Made by a program: the position numbers and the translations under genes. Below, piece after piece: positions 25,053-32,996 of a DNA stretch of 42,750 nucleotides (within the stretch, counting starts at the first letter, position 1; each line of letters starts with the position of its first letter). Source of the stretch: an uncultured Planctomycetaceae bacterium (lineage in GTDB: Bacteria; Planctomycetota; Planctomycetia; Gemmatales; Gemmataceae); contig CALARU010000053.1 in assembly GCA_937888715.1 (NCBI GenBank), positions 1 through 42,750 of the forward strand, in the 5' to 3' direction. Below the pieces are notes generated by a model. The model did no database searches. It was given only the letters and a program-made list of their open reading frames with translations, and was not told the origin of the DNA.

Positions 25053-26207
25053 CTACAGATACTGCGGGTTGCGGACAGCGTGGGGCAGCGTATGTGAGAG
25101 TTCTTCGCGCGGGTCGGCCAGCATGAAGCTCAGTGCCACGGGCGCAGTGGTGTCCTTCGGCAGTAATGTCAAGGCGCCTTCGAAGCCGTGCGCACCGCAA
25201 TTATTGCCTAGGCCTTTGATGACCAGATCGAAGCGGGTCACCTTGCCGTTCTTGGCTTCGACGAAACCGAGGGAGTCGGCGCGTTCGCCCTTGTCGGACC
25301 GCAAGTCGCCCGACAAGCGCCCTTCCACCAACTTCATGCCGTCGGTCTTCAGTTTGCCCGGCACGACATAACGCAGGTAGGACACCATGCGATTGCGCAG
25401 GCTGTCTGGGAAAGCTCCTTTGGCCAACGCTTCGGCTTCGTCTTTCCGCACCCAGAACCGATCAACGCCAAGCGCGTTCGAGAGGTGTTTGTCGTTGTCG
25501 GAACTCTTGGAGTTGAGCAGCTTTTCCGGTTCGAGGATTTTCCATGTCACATACAAGACCAGTCCGCCTTCGGGTGGTCGTTTCGTTTCATTCGCAGCGG
25601 CGCGGTCCGCGTCCATCTCGAAGACTGGGGCCGGTTCCTCTTTGAACTTTTCGTCGGATTGGAACTTGCTAAGCGCACCCTTGAGCATTTTCAGGTTCGG
25701 CTTGGCGTCGTACCCCCCGCCACCGCCAGCGAGGAGTTGTCCCCCGGCCGTGAAGGTACTCATGCCCTGGGTCGAGGCTGTACCTCCCAGCGGCTTGAGG
25801 AATTCGCGCTCCCTTTTTGTGGTATTCGAGTTATTTGCATTGTCGATGGCGAAGCACACGAAATGTTTCGTAAGCATCTCGACGACTTGGGGATCATTCA
25901 GGATGGCCTCACGGGCCAGCACGCCGTTGCCTCAGACGAAGCCGAGACAGTTGCCGGTGTTGACGACCATGAAGATCGGTTTCTTCTCCTTGGCGGCCTG
26001 CGCCCTCGCCTCGGGGAGGGTGTTCTTCCAGGGGATAGCCGCCCAGGGCTGGTTCTTGAGACTGAGCACTTTCTGCAGGCGGTCGAACTCGGCACGTGAC
26101 AACCCCGACTCGTCGCCCTGCACGGAGGCGGTCGAGAAGGCCAAGCTGGCAAGGCCCACGGCCAGAGCCAGGGCCAGGGCCGAAACGATTCGTTTTCGCG
26201 CAAGCAT
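25053..26207 (-). CDS. Thioredoxin-like secreted protein with in-frame TGA, candidate selenoprotein
   Basis: Read through one TGA (25932-25934, codon 92), this gene encodes 384 residues. An AGAAGGAG ribosome site precedes the ATG and residues 1-30 form a signal peptide. The KEKKPIFMVVNTGNC segment has the strand-then-Cys layout of a thioredoxin fold, giving C87-LGFV-U92. The frame then continues into REAILNDPQVVEMLTKHFV, which corresponds to the helix and strand after the redox site in planctomycete thioredoxin-like proteins, and stays open to a TAG at 25053. The TGA is the only interruption. A SECIS-like hairpin lies downstream. The alternative is a nonsense mutation that leaves a 91-residue stub (25932-26207) and a dead remainder (25053-25931). 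Confidence 0.65.
25904..25918 (-). promoter_or_regulatory. Candidate bacterial SECIS hairpin
   Basis: On the transcript, UGGCC-CGUGA-GGCCA forms a perfect 5-bp stem with a 5-nt loop. The loop begins 18 nt after the in-frame UGA and has G as its second base. The published bacterial SECIS model asks for a short stem, a loop 16-37 nt after UGA, and a G in the first two loop positions; this hairpin meets all three. In GC-rich coding DNA such hairpins also arise by chance. Confidence 0.5.
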
Positions 26208-26348
26208 GATTTCTCCTTCTTGAGGGTTTCAGAATCGGCCAGAGAACGCCGCACTACGACACGGTTCTCCTGCCCGGCCCGCTTAGTGAGCTACACATCA
26301 CGAAAAACCTGCATGCGGGTGCAGCGCATGGTTCGGCGCTACTTGACC

Positions 26349-26567
26349 TCACGCTTGGGGCGACTGATCGTCACTGTCCGGCGGCAATGGTGGGTCGTTA
26401 TGCGGATCAAGCGGACCGCCGTTCCAGATGTTGACGCCGAATAATCCCGCCACACCAAATAGCGCCAGCAAATAGCCAAAATACTGTGTTGGCACACGGT
26501 TGATTACCCAGCCTTCTAAACCCAGATAAACCAACCAGCAGGCGAAGCCATACAAAAAACTGTGCAC
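26349..26567 (-). CDS. Small membrane protein (hypothetical)
   Basis: A 72-residue ORF with a GTG start; AGGAGG lies about 12 nt upstream, which is a somewhat long spacing. Two hydrophobic segments (about residues 5-22 and 30-48) predict two membrane helices, followed by a Pro/Asp-rich tail (PLDPHNDPPLPPDSDD). I recognise no family. It lies at the right edge of the GC-rich block. The composition is protein-like, but the non-ATG start keeps confidence moderate. Confidence 0.45.
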   Translation of the reverse strand: MHSFLYGFACWLVYLGLEGWVINRVPTQYFGYLLALFGVAGLFGVNIWNGGPLDPHNDPPLPPDSDDQSPQA

Positions 26568-26687
26568 TACGCTACGCCACTGCCTCCTAACTAAGTTTTA
26601 TGCAGACCGGTCCGCATATCATGATATTGGCCACAAAGAATTTCCAATTATTAGTTTATGATCTTAGTTTAGCCTTTTCCTTGTGGT

Positions 26688-26834
26688 GTGTTATTAATCC
26701 CTGCAGGATGGCATAACAGGATCGCTACTCTTAATAATTATCATTTCAAAGTACCACCCACTAAAGATGAAGCAAGAAAAATTGTTAGCTTTTTCGATAA
26801 ACGCTTATTTAAACTAGCCTTTGAGCGTAATTAA
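26688..26834 (+). pseudogene. Short protein-like ORF, possible gene remnant
   Basis: A 48-residue reading frame from a GTG to TAA with a protein-like composition (VPPTKDEARKIVSFFDKRLF, then KLAFERN). An in-frame TAG lies shortly upstream and no ribosome site is visible. It could be the 3' end of a lost gene or chance. I recognise no family. Confidence 0.2.
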
Positions 26835-27059
26835 GCTTTCATTAAAAAGAGCATGTACAATTATTTCATTTTTAGCTTTTCATTGATTTCCGACAAACCC
26901 AAAAAGGGATAGGGGCGCAATGGCCACTTAACAACGGCGCTGCCCTTCAGGGCAGTTGCAGTCGCAATGCATTTAATCGACATTTATTATTGAGCGGCGG
27001 ATGTTAATCCGCTGGTGAGTGCCAATCATGAAAATAGCGGGTGCTCCTACTTGCTACCC

Positions 27060-27310
27060 TCGCTCACGCATCCGGCTCTAACTCCCCTTTTCTTGTCACT
27101 TAGCGTTCTTTGCGTCTTCGCGGTAAAAATGATTTGATTTGTAAAACCATACTCACTGCGAAGACGCAAAGGAAGACAAGTCAAGAAAAGAGACACCGCG
27201 CTTTTCTTCTTTTCCGTGTAATTCCGTGTTAATCCGTGGCTATGCTTCTTTTTAGCTATTCTTTTCCTGCGCACCTGCATATTACCACCGTCGCTCACGC
27301 ATCCGGCTCT
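27060..27310. repeat. Intergenic repeat unit: 20-bp direct repeats around an inverted pair
   Basis: TCGCTCACGCATCCGGCTCT occurs exactly at 27060-27079 and 27291-27310. Between them, TTTGCGTCTTCGCGGT (27109-27124) and ACTGCGAAGACGCAAA (27155-27170) form an inverted repeat with one mismatch. TTCCGTGTAATTCCGTG-type sequence follows near 27210. Sequences around TTTGCGTCTTCGCGG are widely repeated in bacterial intergenic DNA. The layout suggests a non-autonomous repeat element or several nested ones; no transposase is present. Confidence 0.6.
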
Positions 27311-27517
27311 GTAAGAAATGTGGCAATGATGCCCTGCAATTATTCAGACTTACACTAGTTCTTATGAGCTTTGTGGCAACCCTTCAGGTGGCTCCATCGA
27401 TTGGTTGCTGGCTGGGTTCGCTCAGTTCCACAACAAGACAGGATCGGGAAGGGCTGCGTCCCCATTTTTGCCCACCGGTTCCTGCCAGGCACAAGATGTG
27501 GGTGATTGAAAGACCCG

Positions 27518-27988
27518 CTAGGAAGATATAAATTCATGTTCGGGGTTTCGTAGTGAAAGCACAGGGCAGGGGGATTTTCGCACCAGGGTTTCAGCAAGGC
27601 TACCTAGAAACAAATGTTTAAGCCCCGTGTGGCCATGTGTTCCAAGAATGATGAGGTCAATATTTTCATCGGTTGCGAGGGAAATGATTTCATCAATGGG
27701 GTTGCCTTCTTGGCAGTGGGAAATCAATTCAATCCCGTGGTGTTTGTAGGGTTCGAGAAAATCAGCAAGCGATTTACCCGCAGCAAGTAGCATGGGTTCA
27801 ATGTTGGAAAGTGCAGCAGATGGATTGATGAATCCCATTTCGGGGATGAATATTGAAACATCTTGAACCACATGAAGAACATGAAGTGTAGCACCAAACT
27901 TCTTGGCGAATTCTATGCCATAGCGGATTGCACTTTGAGATTGCTTGCTAAAATCGGTTGGCACCAGAATGGATTTTAAAGTAATCAT
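27518..27988 (-). CDS. Universal stress protein (UspA family)
   Basis: 156 residues, a single Usp domain. It opens with the usual ILVPTDFS strand and has the ATP-binding signature G-x2-G-x9-G-S near the C-terminus (GTHGHTGLKHLFLGS), followed by AETLVRKSPCPVL. Proteins with this motif bind ATP and respond to stress or starvation. I use the ATG at 27988, with AGGG/GGAG upstream; the longer frame lacks support. It is the last gene of the leftward lysS-to-usp run, 56 nt after ilvE. Confidence 0.92.
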   Translation of the reverse strand: MITLKSILVPTDFSKQSQSAIRYGIEFAKKFGATLHVLHVVQDVSIFIPEMGFINPSAALSNIEPMLLAAGKSLADFLEPYKHHGIELISHCQEGNPIDEIISLATDENIDLIILGTHGHTGLKHLFLGSLAETLVRKSPCPVLSLRNPEHEFISS

Positions 27989-28044
27989 GGCCCTATCTCC
28001 GGATATTTGGTGGAAACATGAGCCAACCATGGCCTATATAGTCA

Positions 28045-28899
28045 TTATATACCAACGAATTTGCGAAATCGTTCGCGGAGCAATTTTGTCATTGCGCCCG
28101 GCACGCCATCACCTATTTTTCTCCCATCACATTTTACCACCGAGATTACTTCAGCAGCAGTGCCTGTAAGAAAACATTCATCTGCAATAAAAACATCATG
28201 CCTGGTAATTACAACTTCCTCTACCGTGATTTTTTCCGCCCTTGCAAGATCCATTACCGTATTTCGGGTGATGCCTTCGAGAATACCACATTGGGGTGCG
28301 GGAGTTTTTAGCACTCCATTCTTAACCAAGAAAATATTGTCTGCAGTGCACTCTGCAACTTCGCCCAGATGATTGAGCATGATTGCTTCGGGTACGCCAG
28401 CCCTGTTGGCTTCAAGCTTTGCAAGAATGTTGTTGAGATAATTCAGCGATTTGATTCTGGGGTTTAATGCGTTGGGGATATTTCGAATCGTTGCTGCTGT
28501 GATGATTTCCATCCCTTTTTCGTACATCTCTTCGGGATAGATGGAAATATCATCCACGATGATGATGATCTGGGGGTTCGTGGTTTTTCGTGGGTCGAGC
28601 CCGAGGTTGCCCACCCCTCTCGATACGATAAGCCTTATATAGCCATCTTTTTTTGCGTTAGCTTGTACCGTATCTTTTACCGCTTTGCACATCTCATCGA
28701 TACTTAGCGGGATGGTCAAATCAATAGACTTGGCGCTTTCGTAAAGCCTGACGATGTGTTCATGTAATTTAAATACTACAGAGTTGTAGATTCGAATGCC
28801 TTCGAAAATCCCATCGCCATAGAGGAAACCATGATCGTAAACAGAAATAACTGCATCAGCTTTTTCAACAAGCTTGCCATTCATGTAAATCTTAGACAT
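28045..28899 (-). CDS. ilvE: Branched-chain amino acid aminotransferase
   Basis: A PLP class IV aminotransferase of 284 residues that makes valine, leucine and isoleucine from their 2-oxo acids. Marker segments are FLYGDGIFEGIRIYN, RLIVSRGVGNLGLDP, the lysine-bearing RIKSLNYLNNILAK and the class IV signature region from EAIMLNHLGEVAECT to DNIFLV. D-amino acid aminotransferases are close relatives, so specificity is inferred, but the EGIRIYN form and the presence of ilvC in the window favour ilvE. It lies 30 nt after the ABC ATPase gene. Confidence 0.9.
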   Translation of the reverse strand: MSKIYMNGKLVEKADAVISVYDHGFLYGDGIFEGIRIYNSVVFKLHEHIVRLYESAKSIDLTIPLSIDEMCKAVKDTVQANAKKDGYIRLIVSRGVGNLGLDPRKTTNPQIIIIVDDISIYPEEMYEKGMEIITAATIRNIPNALNPRIKSLNYLNNILAKLEANRAGVPEAIMLNHLGEVAECTADNIFLVKNGVLKTPAPQCGILEGITRNTVMDLARAEKITVEEVVITRHDVFIADECFLTGTAAEVISVVKCDGRKIGDGVPGAMTKLLRERFRKFVGI

Positions 28900-28929
28900 T
28901 AAAAAACTCCGAAAGATGCCAGAAGATTA

Positions 28930-29742
28930 TTAAATGCCTGCAGGGCGCCTAGTTTCGTCCGGGTGATTCTCATCTTCCGGAAGATTATCAAATGATTCAG
29001 GCCTAACCACGCCAAATGCTTCAGGATGCTGTTGAAGAGGAACTTCCACATGGCCTGCAACAAGTTTAATAATTCTATGGGTTCCACGTGCAATCTCAAG
29101 ATTATGGGTGACCATGATAATGGTTACATTGTCGATTTCGTTCAATTCCCGCAGTAGTTGTACGATTTCCCGCCCAGTATCTTCGTCCAAGTTTCCTGTG
29201 GGTTCATCTGCAAAAAGAAGCGCAGGGTTACCAATCAAAGCCCTTGCGATTGCTGTTCGCTGCATTTCACCACCCGAAAGCTCTTTGGGTAAATGGTGCA
29301 TTCGATGGCCAAGCCCTACTTTTTCCATCAAAGTGATTGCCCGTTTTCTCGCTACGCTTCCATTGCCCAGCCATGAAAATACCGAGCTTCGAATCATCAA
29401 CGGGATCATTACATTTTCGAGTGCAGTCAATTCAGGAAGCAGATGATAAAACTGGAAAATGAAACCAAAATCATGATTACGAAGATGGTCTCTTTTATCT
29501 GCGGAGAGGTTGTCGATTCTTTTTTCTCGGTAATAGATTTCCCCTACATCGGGTTTGTCGAGCGAACCCAAGAGATGCATCAGGGTGCTCTTTCCTGAAC
29601 CTGATGCGCCTACCACGCTTAGAAATTCCCCCTCTGCAACTTCCATATCTACGCCCTTTAATACTGGCGTGCTGATCGCATTCTTGCGATAGATCTTGTG
29701 CAGATTTTGCGCATACATGAATGTATTTCCAGCCATGAGCAT
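28930..29742 (-). CDS. lolD: LolD/MacB-type ABC transporter ATPase
   Basis: 270 residues with Walker A GASGSGKST, signature LSGGEMQR, Walker B ALLFADEPTGNLD and the H-loop MVTHN. The DEPTGNLD form is typical of the LolD/FtsE/MacB group that pairs with FtsX-like permeases, and such a permease is encoded just upstream (16 nt). A role in releasing lipoproteins from the inner membrane is the usual assignment. A C-terminal ~40-residue tail beyond the ABC core is Pro/Glu-rich and unusual. The start is either 29742 or the ATG two codons later (29736), which has better spacing to AAGGA. Confidence 0.9.
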   Translation of the reverse strand: MLMAGNTFMYAQNLHKIYRKNAISTPVLKGVDMEVAEGEFLSVVGASGSGKSTLMHLLGSLDKPDVGEIYYREKRIDNLSADKRDHLRNHDFGFIFQFYHLLPELTALENVMIPLMIRSSVFSWLGNGSVARKRAITLMEKVGLGHRMHHLPKELSGGEMQRTAIARALIGNPALLFADEPTGNLDEDTGREIVQLLRELNEIDNVTIIMVTHNLEIARGTHRIIKLVAGHVEVPLQQHPEAFGVVRPESFDNLPEDENHPDETRRPAGI

Positions 29743-29758
29743 TTATCCTTAGTTGAAA

Positions 29759-31171
29759 TTATTCATATCGTAGCGCACGCACCGGATGCAGCATCGATGC
29801 CCTTAACGCAGGGAGTATGCTGAAAAGAACAGCAATCCCGATTGATCCCAAATTGACCAGAAACACACTGAACAAATTGATGTCGGTGGGGATCTTGTCG
29901 AAATAGTACACATCCCGTGGGAAGATATCCTGACCCGTTACATTTGCAATTAACTTCTCGATATCGTTGATATGCACCGTGATTTCTAATCCGATGATGG
30001 TGCCTAATCCCGCACCCACCAAGCCCAGTAGAAATCCATAACCAATGAATATGGTCAGGATTCCACCATTGGATGCACCCAACGCTTTTAGGATTCCTAT
30101 GTCTCTGGTTTTCTCTACGACGATCATCGAGAATATCGCTAAAATTCCAAAGCCCGCCACGGCTATGATTAAAAACAACAGTATGTTCAAAATCCCTTTT
30201 TCAACTCGGATCGCTGCAAGAACTGCACCCTGCTTCTGTTCCCAGGTTTGCACTTCCAGGGGTGCATTGGCAAATAACTCTCTCAGCCTTGCAACCACTT
30301 TCGGCGCTTTGTTGTAATCCTTCAATTTGATTTGTATGCTCGTCACACGATCTTCCATCGTGCGCAGTTTTTGAAGGTGTTCGATGGGCATGAACACGTA
30401 GTTAGAATCGTATTCACTCATCTCTGATTTAAAATAATCAGAAACCACAAAACGATCGAATACAGGCGACATCTTTGCACCACTCACTGTAGTGATCACA
30501 ACTTCATCACCCGGTTCCAAGGTTCGAACATCCTTGTTGACAAGATCTGCAGGCGCATTGCGATCGCGGTAATGGGCGATTGCATAGCCTAAAATCACGC
30601 CTTGGGGTTCGTGGGGTTTGCTAGGTGGTGGGTCGGGTGGTGGCGGTTCGTTCAGGTTGGGCGCTTCTCTGGGCCCAGGAAAATCTATGCCCCTCGATGC
30701 CCGTCTAATGATAAACCTCTCACGCGCATTTTCATCCAGATTAAAAGTGGGATTCTCATGATTCTTCGGGTTCACTAGGTGCTCTGCAAATCCACCCACG
30801 GCTTTACGGCCTTCGGGTTCTATCCCGATGATTCTTACAGGCCGGGTAAAGGGAACTTCACGAAAGTTGAACTGCAGCATCGCAAATATTTCCAGCGTTG
30901 CAGTCATCGCCTCGACTTCATTGCTTAGGAAAGGGTCGTTTCTTATGAGCGCCATTTTACTGGGTGCATCGGTAAAACCATCGTAATCGTAGGCCTCAAG
31001 CACTACATCCGAAAGCAGACCGTGCAATCTTTCCTTCAGCTTTGTGCTGAATCCGCCCATCACACTGTTTACAACAATTAGAGTTGCAACCCCCAGCATC
31101 ACGCTGACAATGCATACCATTGCGAGATATCGGGTTCGTAAATATTTCCAGCACAGCAAAAGCTTGTACAA
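29759..31171 (-). CDS. FtsX-like permease, LolC/LolE type
   Basis: About 470 residues. One N-terminal membrane helix (region MVCIVSVMLGVATLIVVNSV) is followed by a large extracytoplasmic domain and three C-terminal helices (near residues 330-350, 375-405 and 430-455), the classic FtsX layout. It should form the lipoprotein-releasing transporter with the following ATPase. No ATG is available near the N-terminus. The TTG at 31171, six nt after GAGG, gives the usual family start (MYKLLLCWKYLRTRY) and is preferred over a TTG at 31183. A Pro-rich insert (EPPPPDPPPSKP) lies in the periplasmic domain. Confidence 0.88.
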   Translation of the reverse strand: MYKLLLCWKYLRTRYLAMVCIVSVMLGVATLIVVNSVMGGFSTKLKERLHGLLSDVVLEAYDYDGFTDAPSKMALIRNDPFLSNEVEAMTATLEIFAMLQFNFREVPFTRPVRIIGIEPEGRKAVGGFAEHLVNPKNHENPTFNLDENARERFIIRRASRGIDFPGPREAPNLNEPPPPDPPPSKPHEPQGVILGYAIAHYRDRNAPADLVNKDVRTLEPGDEVVITTVSGAKMSPVFDRFVVSDYFKSEMSEYDSNYVFMPIEHLQKLRTMEDRVTSIQIKLKDYNKAPKVVARLRELFANAPLEVQTWEQKQGAVLAAIRVEKGILNILLFLIIAVAGFGILAIFSMIVVEKTRDIGILKALGASNGGILTIFIGYGFLLGLVGAGLGTIIGLEITVHINDIEKLIANVTGQDIFPRDVYYFDKIPTDINLFSVFLVNLGSIGIAVLFSILPALRASMLHPVRALRYE

Positions 31172-31216
31172 GTGCCACCTCAATCCTTGAGAACAATTTA
31201 ACCTAGGGCTTAATGC

Positions 31217-32698
31217 CTATTCTTCCTTCGAAGCCACCGCTTCTTCCCGATGCTCGGGCCTTAATAAAGGAAATAGAATCACATCTCGAATGGTTGGAGT
31301 GTTCGTAAGCAACATCACCAGCCTATCAATACCAATGCCCAAACCGCCTGCAGGGGGCATACCATACTTTAATGCTTGAACAAAATCGTCGTCCATCTTT
31401 GACATCGAATCATCTTCCTTCAAGCCACCAAGTTGTTGGCGGAAGGTTTCTTCCTGCGTGATCGGGTCGTTCAATTCGGTGTAGGCATTGGCTAGTTCCA
31501 TGCCACATACATAAAGCTCGAATCGTTCTGCGATTTCTGGGTTACCTGGTTTTCGTTTGGTCAGTGGGCAGAGTGTAGCAGGGTAATCGTAGACGAAAAT
31601 AGGGCCCATCAAGTTGTGCTCGACTTTTATCTCGAACAGTTCCTGGATGATTACATCTTTATGTTTGCCCTTGGTGTTCAAGCCCAATTCAGTTGCTTTT
31701 TGGGTGACAGCGTCCTCATCTTCCATAGCAACGCCAACATGCTCTTTGAATAATTCAGAGTAAGTCGCTCTGCGCCAGGGGGCTTTGTAATCAATTTCAT
31801 GTGCGCCAAAAGGCCGAACAGTTCCTTCGCCAAGATTCTTGATGCATGCAAGTATCAAGCCTTCGGTAAGGTCCATCATGGATTGATAATCGGCATAGGA
31901 TTGGTACAGTTCAAGCATGGTGAATTCGGGGTTGTGCTTGGGGCTGATGCCTTCATTGCGGAACACTCTGCCGATTTCATACACCTTTTCGATACCGCCC
32001 ACTAGAAGCCTTTTTAGATGCAGCTCTAAAGCGATACGAAGGTATAGTTGGAGATCCAAGGTGTTGTGATGGGTGATGAAAGGCCGGGCTGCAGCACCGC
32101 CTGCTATGTTATGTAGCGTGGGTGTTTCCACTTCCCAAAAGCCTGAATCATCAAGATGGCGCCTGATCGTGCGCACCATAAGAATTCGCTCTTGCGTGCG
32201 CTTTAAAGTTTCGGGTGTGTAGATTAAATCCAAGTAACGATGGCGTAAACGGAATTCGATATCTTGCATCCCTTGATATTTATCTGGGTGGGGCAGAAGT
32301 GATTTACCTAAGAAAGTGATCTTGGTTGCGAAGACTGTGAGCTCGCCTGTTTTTGTTTTGCCATATGAACCATCGATGCCAAGAAGGTCGCCTAGGTCGA
32401 TATGCTTTGCAATATCCCAACCCAGTTCGCCTACTTGTTTCTTGCCTATCATTACTTGAACTTGGCCAGTCCAGTCACGCAGATCGATGAAGTAAACATT
32501 GCCCATGCCCCTGCGCAGTACGATTCTTCCTGCCAGTCTGGTTTGCACTGGGTTTTCTGGATCGACGGGTAACTCGCGTACTTGCGCAATGGGAATATGA
32601 TTATCGAAGCGCTGGCCCCAAGGGTCGACTCCCAAGGCGGTCAGGGCTTTTACTTTTTCAGTTCGTACGCTTTCAAGGCTTTCAATTGGTTCTGTCAC
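31217..32698 (-). CDS. lysS: Lysyl-tRNA synthetase, class II
   Basis: 493 residues that charge tRNA-Lys. The N-terminal OB-fold (GRIVLRRGMGNVYFIDLRD) binds the anticodon. The catalytic core shows class II motif 2 (YEIGRVFRNEGISPKHNPEFT) and motif 3 (GLGIGIDRLVMLLTN). The start is a GTG at 32698; no in-frame ATG is near, and the N-terminus then fits the family. It is the first gene of a leftward run that includes the Lol-type transporter, ilvE and usp. It is divergent from the creatininase-like gene; the promoters of both lie in 32699-32996. Confidence 0.96.
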   Translation of the reverse strand: MTEPIESLESVRTEKVKALTALGVDPWGQRFDNHIPIAQVRELPVDPENPVQTRLAGRIVLRRGMGNVYFIDLRDWTGQVQVMIGKKQVGELGWDIAKHIDLGDLLGIDGSYGKTKTGELTVFATKITFLGKSLLPHPDKYQGMQDIEFRLRHRYLDLIYTPETLKRTQERILMVRTIRRHLDDSGFWEVETPTLHNIAGGAAARPFITHHNTLDLQLYLRIALELHLKRLLVGGIEKVYEIGRVFRNEGISPKHNPEFTMLELYQSYADYQSMMDLTEGLILACIKNLGEGTVRPFGAHEIDYKAPWRRATYSELFKEHVGVAMEDEDAVTQKATELGLNTKGKHKDVIIQELFEIKVEHNLMGPIFVYDYPATLCPLTKRKPGNPEIAERFELYVCGMELANAYTELNDPITQEETFRQQLGGLKEDDSMSKMDDDFVQALKYGMPPAGGLGIGIDRLVMLLTNTPTIRDVILFPLLRPEHREEAVASKEE

Positions 32699-32996
32699 AA
32701 CAATTCATCCATTTCACTATGGAACTAAAGCAGTCAAAGCACTGCGATCCATGATTTTTATGACCTGCCGGTGCGTGGATCATCTCACGCCTTGTCGCAA
32801 AACCCGATCAGGCCTACACTTTCGACTCCTAAAGCATACCCAGAACCGCTAGAACCGTACTAGATCGATCTTGGAGAAAAGCCTTTTGTGGCTTCTAACC
32901 ACAATAAAAATCTTCTCAAAACAGCTCCTTGCTTCTAAGCCTATCTTGACTTATTCTTGCTGTATTGCTTGTTTTTACGAAAAAAGAGAGGTTCAA
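32699..32996. promoter_or_regulatory. Divergent promoter region, lysS / creatininase-like gene
   Basis: This 298-bp gap separates the divergent starts. It contains no gene. No clear -10/-35 pair or riboswitch fold was recognised. AGAGAGG just before 32997 is the ribosome site of the rightward gene. Confidence 0.4.

Larger units (their letters stand above)
21130..26340. other. GC-rich block, probable horizontally acquired segment
   Basis: The base composition is visibly higher in G+C than either side. As samples, 24001-24060 has 38 G+C in 60 bases, while 28441-28500 has 26 in 60. The block carries only leftward genes: a thioredoxin-like protein, a micro-ORF and two Kelch proteins. No integrase, transposase, tRNA or clear terminal repeats are visible, so the mechanism of entry is unknown and the boundaries are approximate. 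Confidence 0.6.
26568..27517. other. 950-bp intergenic, repeat-rich region
   Basis: There is no convincing complete gene. The left part contains a short protein-like ORF remnant (26688-26834, listed separately). From about 26910 the stretch is made of palindromic and boilerplate-like sequences: a CTGCCCTTCAGGGCAG palindrome, a block around GCGGCGGATGTTAATCCGC, a TTTGCGTCTTCGCGGT inverted pair, and a 20-bp direct repeat. Such intergenic repeats are common in planctomycete genomes. Open frames crossing them are not genes. Confidence 0.6.

Noticed and set aside
25387-26223. 278-codon plus-strand frame opposite the thioredoxin-like gene
   Set aside because: It is a shadow frame of the GC-rich gene with Ser/Pro-rich, motif-free sequence; the minus strand carries a signal peptide, a good ribosome site and a thioredoxin-like pattern.
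27047-27298. Open frame of 83 codons on the minus strand
   Set aside because: It runs through the intergenic inverted and direct repeats, has no ribosome site and no protein-like features.
27355-27597. 80-codon minus-strand frame overlapping the end of the usp gene
   Set aside because: It overlaps the well-supported Usp frame and has a low-quality composition rich in Cys, His and Trp without any motif.
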